From Adiantum capillus-veneris (taxonomy: Eukaryota; Streptophyta; Polypodiopsida; Polypodiales; Pteridaceae): a DNA stretch of 62,000 bases. The stretch lies in NCBI GenBank assembly GCA_014529385.2, contig CM043965.1, positions 61,617,433-61,679,432 on the forward strand, read 5' to 3'. The notes below the pieces were generated by a model. It searched no databases, was not told where the DNA came from, and saw nothing but the letters and a program-made list of their open reading frames with translations. The position numbers and the translations under genes were made by a program. Below, piece by piece: positions 10,396 through 21,084 of this stretch; positions within the stretch are counted from its first letter, which is position 1; each line of letters starts with the position of its first letter.

Positions 10396-11898
10396 CCCTC
10401 TTTGTAGCTCATAGTGGACATATGTAGGAAGATGAAGTCGATGAAGAAGCTACCATGGACACACTAACAGAGGATCCTTTCCACTATATACACCTTAGTT
10501 ATACTACCACTAACTTTTTACCTAAGAAGGTTGCCATCTTGAGCACCATTTACATCATAGAAAATTGAATTATAGACCACACTACATCCAATAATCCCCA
10601 TTCATGTACTGTGAATACATCACATCCAAATTTCCTAGACAATGGACTTTGAAACACATTTTGTCCATAATCTAGCCAATAATGGATTGGTGCACAAATC
10701 CATAATGTTTTATATGTATCGCGTTGGTTCCTTGCCAGATGCATGTGCCTTGAATTCCAACCCACGTGTTCAAACAATGATTAGTTGTAAAAACAATCAC
10801 CTGACTGGAAATCTAGCATCGTGGTCACTGTGGCCGCCACCACATGTGACATGCAAATCTCCTTTTTCAAATCTTTATACTCGCTATCTCTGTCAAGCTC
10901 TCCTTGGCCTTTGTCCTCTTGTGAGCTTGTGCAATTGTCTTTGGCTTCACATTCCTGAGCCAAACAAAGAATCTTCTTGCATTTATAAAAACATCTCTTA
11001 GACCTTGTGGGTATCGAGGAAACTAACCAAGCACTCACCTACCCTTGTCAAGATTGTCGTTGCCTCTTTCCTCTAGTGAACTTGTGCATTTGCCTTTGGC
11101 TTCACATTTTTGAGCCAAAAAAATTGACGGCTTCCTTGAGAAATGTAGTTTTGCATAGGCCGGTACTGTCGATCCACTTTCCATAACCATTATTGATCTT
11201 GGTTCATCGTTGTCGCTGGTGCTTGTGCAAGGGGAGTGCCATCTTGCAGGCTTCTTTGAAAAACCTTTTGATAGACCAATGTGGAGAACACGGACCTCTT
11301 CTTTCTCGAAGGTTTCCAAAAGACTATCAAAAGAGTTGTCTAATGCCTTTAAATAAAAATTCTCCAAGTGTTCAAGGCCTACCTTGGGGCCCTCTCAAGA
11401 TGCCTACAATCTCCAAAGTAAGCCCAGAGCAGTGTTTTAAAATGATGCCTGGCAAGGAAGGGAGAAAGTTGCTTTAAGAGGTGGAGCCGCTCAAGGATGC
11501 TAAAGGTCAACTTCACAAGAAGAATTGCCTCTCAAAACATAGTAGAAATCTGCCCTCTATTAGCTACATTATACCTGTGTTTTAGAAGGTAGGCAATTCT
11601 GTAGGAGCTTCCCCTAGTGTTTCAAAAGGCATCTCAAAATGCCTTGAGAAGCTTAGTAGTAAGACTCCCAAGCAATGCAGTGTTTTGAAATGCTCTATCC
11701 GTGTGACTCGTCTATAGATCCACTGCAAGAAGGTGTGTTTTAGAATGCCAAGTAAGCTTGCCAAGACCGACTCTTGTAGCATATTAAAGCGCAAAAAAAA
11801 AAAATCTAGGGAAAAAGATGTCTAGGATCACCTCCACTTCAAGCCAAGTTGCCATCATCGTCTCTTCCCTTAACACATGTGCTAGTTCATCCTCCTAC
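10396..11898 (-). mobile_element. Internal body 2 of tandem non-coding element
   Basis: Non-coding body of about 1.5 kb between LTR-A and LTR-B. It has a PPT at the LTR-A end and a PBS at the LTR-B end. The parts next to both LTRs match body 1 (12210-13149). The middle (about 10570-11160) is extra and includes a local duplication of a 'tgcctttggcttcacatt' segment (about 10900-11000 and 11045-11125). No Gag, protease, reverse transcriptase or integrase motif is visible, so any movement would need enzymes supplied in trans. Confidence 0.72.
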
Positions 11899-11910
11899 GC
11901 TCTGATACCA
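11899..11910 (-). other. Primer-binding site next to LTR-B
   Basis: The minus strand reads TGGTATCAGAGC directly after the LTR-terminal CA (TTTCACA). It is a perfect match to the plant copia initiator tRNA-Met site. Confidence 0.9.
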
Positions 11911-12209
11911 TGTGAAAGTCAACAATGTGGACATGTAGAGCAATGGAGAGAATACACAAGAGAGAGAAAGAGAGATATGTACTGCTGAACCAACCAATTG
12001 GGCAATGAATTAGTAATTATACAGTGGGGGCTAGGTATTGCTTATGTACTAGTGTTGGGGCACTTAAGGGGGCTCTTAAGTAACCCCCCCTCTCTCTAAA
12101 TAAATTGCCCTCCCCAAGACTTTGACAAATAAGTAAAGTAAATACCTAAAGCCAAAATAAATATTGGGATCACATTGGGCCAGTCAGTTGAGATGCTATA
12201 TTTTTAACA
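11911..12209 (-). repeat. LTR-B, shared middle LTR of the tandem element
   Basis: About 299 bp, plus strand TGTGAAAGTC ... TTTTTAACA. It is the only one of the three with a PBS on its downstream side (11899-11910) and a PPT on its upstream side (12210-12222, minus strand GCTAGAGAGAGGG). It therefore serves as 3' LTR for one body and 5' LTR for the other. Confidence 0.85.
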
Positions 12210-13149
12210 CCCTCTCTCTAGCTCATATTGCACCTCGTAGTGGACATATGTAGGAAGATGAAGTCAAGGAAGAAGCTACCATGGACACCCCAACATAGGA
12301 TCCTTTCCACTACCTTGTTTATACTACCACCAACTTTTTGCATAAGAAGAATTCCATCTTGAGCACCATTAACATCATAGTAAATTGAATTATAGACCGG
12401 TTAAGCATTCTTGCTCCACTTTCCATAACCATTCTTGATTTTGGTTCATTGTTTTTGCTGGCTGTTGTGCAAGGGGAGTGCCACCTTGTAGGTTGCTTCA
12501 AAAAACCTTTTGATAGACCAATTTGGAGAGCACGGAGCTCTTCTTTTACCAAGCTTGCCAAAAGACTATCAAAAGAGTCATCTCATGCCTTTAAAGAGGA
12601 AATATTCAAGTGTTCAAGGCCTACCTTGGGGCCGCTCTCAAGATGCCTTCAATCTCCAAAGCAAGCCCAGAGTAATGTTTCAAAATGGTGCCTGGCAAGG
12701 AAGGGAAAAAGTTTCTTTAAGAGGTGGAGCCGCTCAAGGATGCTAAAGGTCAATTGCACAAGAAGAATTGCTTCTCAAAACATAGTAGAAGGCTACCCTC
12801 TATTGGCTACATTGTCCCTGTGTTTTAGAAGGTAGGAAATCTAACTTTAGGAGCTTCCCCTAGTGTTTCAAAAGATATCTCAAAATGCCTTGAGAAGCTC
12901 GGTAGTAAGACTCCCATGAAATGCCGTGTTTTGAAATGCTCTATCGATGTGAGTCATCTATAGATCCACTGTAAGAAGGTGTGTTTAAGAATGCCAAGTA
13001 AGCTTGCCGAGACGGGCTCTTGTAGCATATTAAAAGGCAAAAAAACAAAACGCTAGGGAAAAACGACACCAAGAATAACCTCCACTTCAAGCCAAGTTGC
13101 CACCGTCGTCTATTCCTTCTTCAGCGCATGTGCTAGTTCATCCTCCTAT
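12210..13149 (-). mobile_element. Internal body 1 of tandem non-coding element
   Basis: About 0.94 kb of non-coding sequence between LTR-B and LTR-C. It matches the outer parts of body 2 and lacks any retroelement coding domain. The plus-strand open frames here (for example near 12449-12835) have no recognisable protein similarity. Bounded by PPT (12210-12222) and PBS (13150-13161). Confidence 0.75.
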
Positions 13150-13161
13150 GCTGTGATACCA
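13150..13161 (-). other. Primer-binding site next to LTR-C
   Basis: The minus strand reads TGGTATCACAGC, one mismatch from TGGTATCAGAGC, directly after the LTR-terminal CA. Confidence 0.82.
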
Positions 13162-13437
13162 TGTCAAAGTCAATGATGCAAATGTATAGAGCAATGTAGA
13201 GAATACACAAGAGAGAGAAAGACAGATGCACTGCTGAACCAACCAATTGGGCAATGAATTAGTAATTATACAATGGGGTCTAGGTGTTGCTTATATACTA
13301 GAGGGGGCCCCTTAAGTGCCCCCCTCAATAAATTTACCTCCCCAGGACTTTGACAAATAAGTAAAGTAAATACCTAAAGACAAAATAAATATTGGGATCA
13401 CTTTGGGCCATTCACTTGAGATGCTAAATTTTTAACA
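13162..13437 (-). repeat. LTR-C (5' LTR) of the tandem non-coding element
   Basis: About 276 bp, plus strand TGTCAAAGTC ... TTTTTAACA. It has a PBS at 13150-13161 on one side and no PPT on the other, marking it as the outer 5' LTR. The flanking pentamers (ctgat before LTR-A, ataat after LTR-C) do not match, so no target-site duplication is claimed. Confidence 0.83.
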
Positions 13438-14834
13438 ATAATATAGTAGAAGTATCTGAAAAGACCACTAAGAAACAAAGACTCTCAAAAGAGTATTGAG
13501 ACTAGCTCAGTGCCATGGCAAAACAAACAGGGTGTGATTTTTATGAATTTAAGATTGAGGAATCTACTAAATTGGGTGGAGGGACATCAAAAGGCAAGGA
13601 AATAGTACCGCTGCCTAATACTACTCTAGAAATTTCCATTGATTTACAAAGGAGCTCAACTAGGACAAGTGAGAAACATCTAGATAGGCAACCACCAATA
13701 TGACACATGCCAACAAAGTATCTATGATGGTGTTCAACACCTCTCTCCCAAATAGATTTCAAGCTCTACACAGATAACAATTGGTGGGTAGACTAATCAT
13801 TGATACTACATACCAGATGGCAGTGCCATACAATGTTCCAAGAATCAGATATGAGATTGCAATCACTAGTCTAAATACCATTATAGATGGTTGCATAGCG
13901 ACAATCTAGACAGGACTCAATTCAATTGTAAATGCTGTGGGCCATTTGATGGAAGTGCATGCCACAATCCAAAGTTCTAATATACATCCTCTCAGTCAAT
14001 ACCACTCTAGCTAACCAAGCACTACTAGATCACATCCAGCCAAGACAGTAGGAGCATTAAAAAGAGAAGCATGAGAATGACACCGTAGAGGTTGAGCGAG
14101 ATTTAAAGAAAGATGATGATGACAATGATGATCATTCTATAGATCCTCCATATTAGATCCAAGAAGCGGGTGCAGCTCATCAAATACTACTTGACTAGAA
14201 TCAACTAGAAGTCTTGATTGGTAACCAGCCTCATACATGGAAGATGATAATGATGAATGTACAATGGAAATCTTGTCGCTTCTAGTTGGCACTAATGGAA
14301 ATCCTCATACATGGAAGATGATAATGATGAATGTACAATGTCTGGGAATTCAACTAGAAGTCTTGCTAAGCAATAGACCTGCTTATAGGTGTATGTGAGA
14401 TATGGGTTGAAGTCAAAGGGACACTGCTAAAATTATAGATTGCCGGAACAGTCTTGGACCACATAGTAGCTGTCTTGTTAAAAAAAAATGCATCCAACAA
14501 TAGAGGAAAGCTCACCAAAATGACCATCCAAGACGAGGAACAAACCCTAAAAAATTTATCCACCTGGTCAGTCCTTAGAAAAATGATGTAGTAGGAGAAT
14601 GAGATTGTGCTGAACGATGTAGAAGAATGGGAAGAGATAAAGGAGTGCAATACTTCGTTTACAACTTGTAAAGTGATGTTGTTGGTTATGAAGCTATCAC
14701 GGATCTTGCATAGAACTAAACCAATGCTTAGTGAATGCTAAACATCACATACACATTGTCTTAGGGTTGTGGCCAAAACCTTCTCATCATAATATCCTCC
14801 TTCAATGTACAACTGTTAGGCAATGAAAATGCTA
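13438..14834. other. Unassigned DNA, no gene recognised
   Basis: A short open frame at 13515-13703 (+) begins MAKQTGCDFYEFKIEESTK and is followed by an Asp-rich stretch near 14110-14150 in damaged frames, but I recognise no family. A 38-bp segment beginning cctcatacatggaagatgat occurs twice (about 14231 and 14303), a small local duplication. Confidence 0.45.
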
Positions 14835-15050
14835 TGATGGGAGCAAAGCGAACCCCGAACCCCCGACGGCCTCTAAAACACCGGGGACCGAATGGAGCGC
14901 TTCGAGCCTGTCATGGTAAAGCAAACAGGGGGCACCACCTAGCTTCAGCGGCTAGGACGCAAACAACACACCACCATAACAAAGTTTTCATCCAAGAGAG
15001 ATGGATGCTTGGGAGTAATGATGAAGAGGAAGGGGAATGAGATCAAGTGA

Positions 15051-15132
<82 letters not shown>

Positions 15133-16440
15133 TATAGCGGTTTAGTACTTAGGCACCACAGAAGGATGGCGAATCCGCACACCCTTCACACATACACAAG
15201 CTCACTCCAAACACAAGACTAGGTGGCGATTCCACACACCTCACATGGGCAAAACATTGAAAGAAAACATACTCACAAAACCTCAAGCTTTATTTAGAGA
15301 ATAAGGCGATGAAATGTGGGGCATAGGCTAGGGGAAAGAGAAGGGAGAGAGTGGTAGAGCACATGGCTGATAGGTGGGAGCTGATGGCGAAGACTCGCAC
15401 GAGGGTTATGGCCATCATCCTTCATTTAGCTGCCCTTCATCTTCCATAGCCCAAGGGTGTAGAGGTCATGCTCAAGACGAGCATGGTGATTGCGGTGATG
15501 GTGATGGTGTGGGTGTGTGTGTGTGCACTAGGCACACACAGTGCATAGTGTACTCTTTGGTGATGTTGTGTGTGTCTTTAGTGTGATGGTGACCCCTCTT
15601 TATATAGGGGAGGAGGGGGGAGAAATTCTAGAATTTAGAAATGAAGAAATCATTATCTACATAGGCCATGTGACTGTGGGCCCCACTTGTCTGGCTGTGT
15701 GTATATATGCCAGAACAGCAGTCTCATGAGAGAGAGACTAAGAGAGAGAGAGAGAGATGGGTTGATGAAAAAAAAGTGAGAGGTGACATGGAGAATAAAG
15801 TAATTACAAGAGGGGAGAGAGGGGAGTGTGTTCAGAGGTGAATCTGTGTGCAGATGTGTGTGAACACAAGAAAAATCAGGTAACCACCGGGTGGGGATGG
15901 GTCTGTGGGCACCTTTTTCAGTGAAACTGAGTGTGTGTGAGTGTGGGGGAGGTTATTTAGCTACAAGACAAGAGACATGGCGCCCTTTAGAGAGAGGGGG
16001 GGGTATTTGGGTCATGGGATGTGATAGGAGAGAGAAAGGGGGGGTGGGGTATACTATTTTGGAAGATAGGGTAAGTTGCATGTGAGTTAGGGTGCATTAT
16101 TGGTGAGTTAGAATGAATTATTGGTGAGAGGTGGGGTAGCTTGAGGGGAGAGAGAAAGGAGAAAGGACAAGGGGAAGAGAGAGGGGTTGACCTTTTGAGT
16201 GGAGGAGAGGAAAAGGGACACACGGCGGGGCAACAATGAAGAAAAAGGAGGCAAGGTGGGGATGGGCTGCCGTGCATGCATGAGGTGGCCTATTTTACCT
16301 TTCTCATATATTTACGTAATCATACTTTATTTTTTTCTTACTTTTTCCAATGCCTTTTATCACTCCCTCCCTAAGAGGGGGTTTTCATGGGGTGGGGATG
16401 AGAGAAGAGGGGTATGGGAGCTTGGCTTGTGAAAAGCCCC
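14835..16440 (-). repeat. 3' LTR of gypsy-2 (start deleted)
   Basis: About 1.6 kb nearly identical to 18119-19696; long stretches (for example 15260-16440) differ at only a few positions. On the element's strand it ends ...CTCCCATCA. The first five bases of the LTR (TGATG), present in the other copy, are missing here because the internal deletion reaches into it. Contains a GT/GA microsatellite (15050-15124). Confidence 0.9.
15050..15124 (+). repeat. (GT)n(GA)n compound microsatellite in gypsy-2 3' LTR
   Basis: About 11 GT units followed by about 26 GA units. The partner LTR has only the GA part (18327-18380), so the GT part was gained here or lost there. Confidence 0.95.
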
Positions 16441-16690
16441 TCTTCATTCAGAATTTCATCCAAGAAAGGGAGAGGAAAGTGGTCTCTCTTTGTAGCTGCA
16501 TTTAGTGGTTTGTAGTCAAAATAGACCCTCCACTTACCATTCTTTTTAGGCGTCACCACTACGGGTGACACCCATTCTGAGTTTTCTACAGGATAGATGA
16601 ATCCTGCCTCCAGCAGTTTCCTTACCTCGGCCAAGAGTGCCTTTTCTTGTATGACCCCCCAGTCGTCGTAGCTTTTGCACAACTGGTTTT
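16441..16690 (-). pseudogene. Gypsy-2 reverse transcriptase, truncated
   Basis: N-terminal part of a Ty3/gypsy reverse transcriptase: LLAEVRKLLEAGFIYPV, SEWVSPVVVTPKKNGKWRV (the LV-PKK-G-R-V block) and FDYKPLNAATKRDHFPLPF. After LDEILNEE the reading runs straight into LTR sequence at 16440, so the palm with the catalytic Asp pair, RNase H, integrase and PPT have been removed. The reading is offset from the preceding frame by a shift near 16680. Confidence 0.85.
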
Positions 16691-17091
16691 ACCCCTTCCT
16701 TCAGCTTAATATGATGTTCCACCACTGTAATGCCTGTGATTCTTTCATAGTTGTCAATGAACAGGTTAGGAAATCCCATCAACATTTGCAAAAAACTATC
16801 TTTCTCCTCAAGTGTTAATTCCGTAGACAACATACCCTTCAACCTAATTCCTCCTAGGCCAGGTGATTTGCTCTCCTCTTCATTGGGTTGCCCTTTTGGT
16901 GATGGATCACCAGTTGTGCTTACCCTTTGTGGATCCTTCATAATGATATCCATCACATCAATGGAACTGTCACTTTCGTCAGTGGATGTGGTCTCCTCCT
17001 CAGAACTGGAAGATTTGCTAGTGGTTTCATCTGCCGATGTTTCCAGATTCATTTGCTTCTCAGTCATCCTTGGTTGCTTGTGGAAGTGCAT
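16680..17091 (-). pseudogene. Gypsy-2 protease-RT linker region
   Basis: Open minus-strand frame rich in Ser/Glu/Thr (ETTSTDESDSSIDVMD). It is followed by LTLEEKDSFLQMLMGFPNLF and VVEHHIKLKEGVKPVVQKL, the sequence that normally precedes the fingers of gypsy reverse transcriptase ('HxIxLkpgakPvrqk'). No protease active site is present. It is joined to a truncated Gag at about 17060-17095, so the Gag C-terminus, zinc knuckle and protease were deleted. Confidence 0.7.
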
Positions 17092-17290
17092 TGTACCATG
17101 ATCTAGCTTCTAGATTCATGAGATGCTTAAAGATTCTAACCCGGGATTCATCCGTATCTTTGTTGCTCACTACACATGCTACTTCAAAGTCATCTAGGAA
17201 GTCTATTACCAAATCCTCCCCCTTCTTTCCTTTAAATGTTGGAAATGCTACACTTGCCATGATTATTGAGACAGAGCTAGAAAGACACAC
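17060..17290 (-). pseudogene. Gypsy-2 Gag, N-terminal part
   Basis: Start of a Ty3/gypsy Gag: FPTFKGKKGEDLVIDFLDDF, then a capsid-like helix region ending LEARSWYNALPQATKDD. This is the beginning of the retrotransposon Gag fold (compare 'A..WY..L'). It is cut off after about 75 residues by an internal deletion. Confidence 0.7.
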
Positions 17291-17299
17291 TGCTTAACT

Positions 17300-18102
17300 T
17301 GCAAATTTTTTTTTCTTCTTTACAAGGAGGCGTGCATACCCTCTTATACTAGGACATAGATTAAAACTTCAAACGGTACATTGCCTTGTACCAAAGGTAA
17401 GACAAATGGTTGATCTGATGCCAGAACCTCAAAAAACCGCTCCCCACCCAGCATGGTGTCAATGACGTGCTGGTAGTGAGCCTTCAAGTCCAGTATTACC
17501 TTGATTGAGCGTACACGTGTTGGTATGTGTGATCTGTCTTGACGTAGGTTGTACTGGTTCATGTGAAGCTTAGAGGTGCTTAGTCACTTTCCAAGCTTGT
17601 GGGAGAGGGTGGTGTTCTTTCCTGAAACAAACTCAGTAGATCCCTAGTTTCTCTAGTGAGAGTGTGAGCCAATGCTTCCGTTATCTGTGCTGCAGCATCA
17701 GGTGCGACTTGAAAACTGACTGTGATAATTACCTCGGTGACTTGAGTTACCCGATTCTCAAAGTAGAATAGTGTTGATTCTCTATTGTGCAGAGCTCCTT
17801 CCATTTTGTTGTTGTTGGTTGGTTGTAGGTTGCGGACATGGTTTCGACCTTCTCCTTCTTCTTCTTGGCACTTGGCCTATGTATATCCACTGGGTTTGGC
17901 GTGTTGGTTGACTCTCCCACTGCAAATCGATTACCGTTACGCCTGGCACTCGAGCTTCGATGCAGATGCGGAGTTCATCTAGTTGTGCTTGGAGCTCTTC
18001 TTCTTCTGTCGTCCAATTAGCAAATCCTGCTAGCCATTCATCCATTCACAATAGTTTAGGGGTTTCAGTCTTGTAAACTGAAGGGTTTCATGAAAAGATC
18101 CT
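17300..18102 (-). other. Gypsy-2 5' leader with short open frames
   Basis: About 0.8 kb between the PBS and Gag on the minus strand. It holds short open stretches (17344-17562, 17580-17804, 17782-18045) including an RRRRRRSK basic patch and a QQQQN run. They may be an upstream part of Gag or an upstream frame, but I recognise no domain. Confidence 0.45.
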
Positions 18103-18116
18103 CCGTGGGGGCACCA
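18103..18116 (-). other. Putative primer-binding site of gypsy-2
   Basis: The minus strand reads TGGTGCCCCCACGG two bases after the LTR-terminal CA. The position and the leading TGG (complement of tRNA CCA) fit a primer site. The cognate tRNA cannot be named from memory with confidence. Confidence 0.6.
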
Positions 18117-18325
18117 AATGACGAGAGAAAAGCGAACCCCGAACCCCTGACGGCCTCTAAAACACCAGGGACCAAATGGAGTGCCTCGAGCCTATCATGG
18201 TAAAGCAAATAGGGGGCACCACCTAGCTTCAGCGGCTAGGACGCAAACAACACACCACCATAACAAATTTTTCATCCAAGAGAGATGGATGCTTGGGAGT
18301 AATGATGAAGAGGAAGGGGAATGAG

Positions 18326-18326
<1 letters not shown>

Positions 18327-18380
<54 letters not shown>
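18327..18380 (+). repeat. (GA)n microsatellite in gypsy-2 5' LTR
   Basis: About 27 GA units at the same position as the compound repeat in the other LTR. Confidence 0.95.
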
Positions 18381-18384
<4 letters not shown>

Positions 18385-18846
18385 AGCGGCATAGTACTTA
18401 GGCACCACAGAAGGATGGCGAATCCGCACACCCTTCACACATACACAAGCTCACTCCAAACACAAGACTAGGTGGCAATTTCGCACACCTCACATGGGCA
18501 AAACATTGCAAGAAAACATACTCACAAAACCTCAAGCTTTATTTAGAGAATAAGGCGATGAAATGGGGGGCATAGGGTAGGGGAAAGAGAAGGGAGAGAG
18601 TGGTAGAGCACATGGCTGATAGGTGGGAGCTGATGGCGAAGACTCGCACGAGGGTTATGGCCATCATCCTTCATTTAGCTGCCCTTCATCTTCCATAGCC
18701 CAAGGGTGTAGAGGTCATGCTCAAGACGAGCATGGTGATTGCGGTGATGGTGATGGTGTGGGTGTGTGTGTGTGCACTAGGCACACACAGTGCATAGTGT
18801 ACTCTTTGGTGATGTTGTGTGTGTCTTTAGTGTGATGGTGACCCCT

Positions 18847-18855
18847 CTTTATATA
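18847..18855 (-). promoter_or_regulatory. TATA-box-like element in gypsy-2 5' LTR
   Basis: The minus strand reads TATATAAAG inside a GC-richer context (CCCCTATATAAAGAGG). It is placed in the middle of the LTR, where the transcription start of an LTR retrotransposon is expected. The same motif is at about 15597-15605 in the other LTR. Confidence 0.5.
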
Positions 18856-19870
18856 GGGGAGGAGGGGAGAGAAATTCTAGAATTTAGAAATGAAGAAATC
18901 ATTATCTACATAGGCCATGTGACTGTGGGCCCCACTTGTCTGGCTGTGTGTATATATGCCAGAACAGCAGTCTCATGAGAGAGAGACTAAGAGAGAGAGA
19001 GAGAGAGATGGGTTGATGAAAAAAAAGTGAGAGGTGACATGGAGAATAAAGTAATTACAAGAGGGGAGAGAGGGGAGTGTGTTCAGAGGTGAATCTGTGT
19101 GCAGATGTGTGTGAACACAAGAAAAATCAGGTAACCACCGGGTGGGGATGGGTCTGTGGGCACCTTTTTCAGTGAAACTGAGTGTGTGTGAGTGTGGGGG
19201 AGGTTATTTAGCTACAAGACAAGAGACATGGCGCCCTTTAGAGAGAGGGGGGGGTATTTGGGTCATGGGATGTGATAGGAGAGAGAAAGGGGGGGTGGGG
19301 TATACTATTTTGGAAGATAGGGTAAGTTGCATGTGAGTTAGGGTGCATTATTGGTGAGTTAGAATGAATTATTGGTGAGAGGTGGGGTAGCTTGAGGGGA
19401 GAGAGAAAGGAGAAAGGACAAGGGGAAGAGAGAGGGGTTGACCTTTTGAGTGGAGGAGAGGAAAAGGGACACACGGCGGGGCAACAATGAAGAAAAAGGA
19501 GGCAAGGTGGGGATGGGCTGCCGTGCATGCATGAGGTGGCCTATTTTACCTTTCTCATATATTTACGTAATCATACTTTATTTTTTTCTTACTTTTTCCA
19601 ATGCCTTTTATCACTCCCTCCCTAAGAGGGGGTTTTCATGGGGTGGGGATGAGAGAAGAGGGGTATGGGAGCTTGGCTTGTGAAAAGCCCCCATCAGCTC
19701 TAATTCACTTTCACAACAAGCTCAAGTGACACGACTTTAAAGCTAAAAATCACCTTGAATCACCAATCTGGATTGCACAAGTGGATGGAGGGAGATTTGA
19801 AAGCTAAAACACGATTTTTAAGAACCAAGCCGCAATTTTATTGATGATTATTAGTCATCTTGAGATGTGG

Positions 19871-19871
<1 letters not shown>

Positions 19872-19914
<43 letters not shown>
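19872..19914 (+). repeat. (CT)n microsatellite
   Basis: About 21 uninterrupted CT units. Confidence 0.95.
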
Positions 19915-19916
<2 letters not shown>

Positions 19917-20276
19917 CAGTGTATAGCATCAAAAACTATAGTGCAACAATGTGTAAATCTCACAATATGGTGACTATATCTAGTCTCTCCTCATGCATAT
20001 AGTACTGGGGTGCTATGTGAGAGATGATTTACAAGAAGAAGAGGGATCTATTTATTGGTTTGAGACCCGTCATTAAGGTTATTGATAATCTTGTTTACAA
20101 ATTAATAATCCAAGAGACTAAGATTTTTGAATATCAAAACATGGCGGGTCTCCATGTCTGTTTGAATCATGGATGTAGGAACAAGAGAAGGACAATATTG
20201 ATTGTAGATGAAGATAAAATTAGAGAGTTAAATCAAGAGAGGTTGATTGTAGATGAAGATAAAATTAGAGAGTTAA

Positions 20277-20278
<2 letters not shown>

Positions 20279-20342
<64 letters not shown>
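20279..20342 (+). repeat. (GA)n microsatellite
   Basis: About 31 GA units followed by a short T-rich run. Confidence 0.95.
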
Positions 20343-20346
<4 letters not shown>

Positions 20347-20502
20347 TTACTTTTTTTTTTGAGATTAGGTGTCTCTTATGATTATGTCGATGGTTATTTG
20401 TGTTAATAGATTAGTGATTAATGTTAGTAATCACTAGTAGAATGTTAATGATACATGTGCAAATTGGTTGAAAAGAGTGAAGAAAGAGGGTTATTGAGGG
20501 TG

Positions 20503-20507
20503 AGAAA
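20503..20507 (+). repeat. Left target-site duplication of copia-2 (AGAAA)
   Basis: Matches AGAAA at 25961-25965 on the other side of the element. Confidence 0.88.
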
Positions 20508-21006
20508 TGTTGGAATTAGGGTTGCAAGAAAACACACACAGCTTGGAGAAATGAAGAAAGTTCAAGGCACACAACAAAGAGTATATTGCTTAGTGTGCAA
20601 TGGAAAGATAGATAGCCCTAGAGTGATGGGAGTATATACAATGCACAGGGGAAAAAAACCTCATAGTGAGGGAAAAAATGCCTTTGTGGTCCTAAGTTTG
20701 TTCAGAGACACCACTAACACATTTTGGAATTAGGCTTGTAGGAAAACACACATAGCTTGGAGAAGACAAAGGAAGCTCAAGGCACACAACAGAGAGTATA
20801 TTACTTAGGGTGAAATGGAAAGATAGATAGCCCTAGAGTGATGGGTGTATATACAATGCACGGGAGAAAAAAACCTCCTAGTGAGGGAAAAAATTCCCCG
20901 ACGGTCCTAAGTGTGTTCACACACATCACTACCATTTGTTCACACACATCACTAAGTGTGGCAATGATGTGTTCACACACATCACTACCACATGTATATG
21001 GTAACA
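20508..21006 (-). repeat. Composite 3' LTR of copia-2 (partial duplication)
   Basis: Two copies of the same LTR lie in tandem. 20508-20720 starts TGTTGGAATTAGG and breaks off after ccactaacaca. 20721-21006 starts ttttggaattagg and ends TATATGGTAACA. The target-site duplication lies outside both, so the whole 499 bp is the element's 3' end. The second copy also has two or three repeats of 'gttcacacacatcacta' (about 20925-20995). The partner 5' LTR is a single 211-bp unit. Confidence 0.85.
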
Positions 21007-21020
21007 AATCCCCCCTAGGA
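21007..21020 (-). other. Polypurine tract of copia-2
   Basis: The minus strand reads TCCTAGGGGGGATT immediately upstream of the LTR start TGTTACC, the expected place for plus-strand priming. The same tract adjoins the copia-3 3' LTR. Confidence 0.8.
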
Positions 21021-21084
21021 GTGATGCGGTGAATGAGAGCTGGCACATAGATTATGGGGAAGTGCCATGTCCTATGAGGACATG

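Larger units (their letters stand above)
18119..19696 (-). repeat. 5' LTR of gypsy-2
   Basis: About 1.58 kb. On the element's strand it begins TGATGGGGGCTTTTC and ends TCTCTCGTCA, a clean TG...CA. The flanking bases are gcta before 14835 and gctc after 19696, only a partial target-site duplication. Long GA tract at 18327-18380. Minus-strand TATA-like box at 18847-18855. Confidence 0.9.
19697..20502. other. Unassigned DNA with two microsatellites
   Basis: Contains (CT)n at 19872-19914 and (GA)n at 20279-20342. A weak open frame (20024-20281, +) ends in a duplicated IVDEDKIREL segment (about 20197-20280). That frame runs into the GA tract and shows no recognisable family, so I do not call it a gene. 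Confidence 0.5.

Noticed and set aside
14988-15222. Open frames through GA/GT microsatellites (Ser-Leu or Arg-Glu repeats), also at 18195-18438 and 60958-61158
   Set aside because: Dinucleotide repeats are open in several frames by chance; no real protein is indicated.
15374-16432. Identical open frames in both gypsy-2 LTRs (15374-15586 and 18623-18835, 15891-16085 and 19142-19336, and others)
   Set aside because: They are identical only because the two LTRs are near-identical copies. They are short, overlap on both strands, are low in complexity and show no known domain.
20024-20281. Open frame of 85 codons ending in a duplicated IVDEDKIREL segment
   Set aside because: It runs into a GA microsatellite, has no recognised domain, and its length is compatible with chance plus a local duplication.
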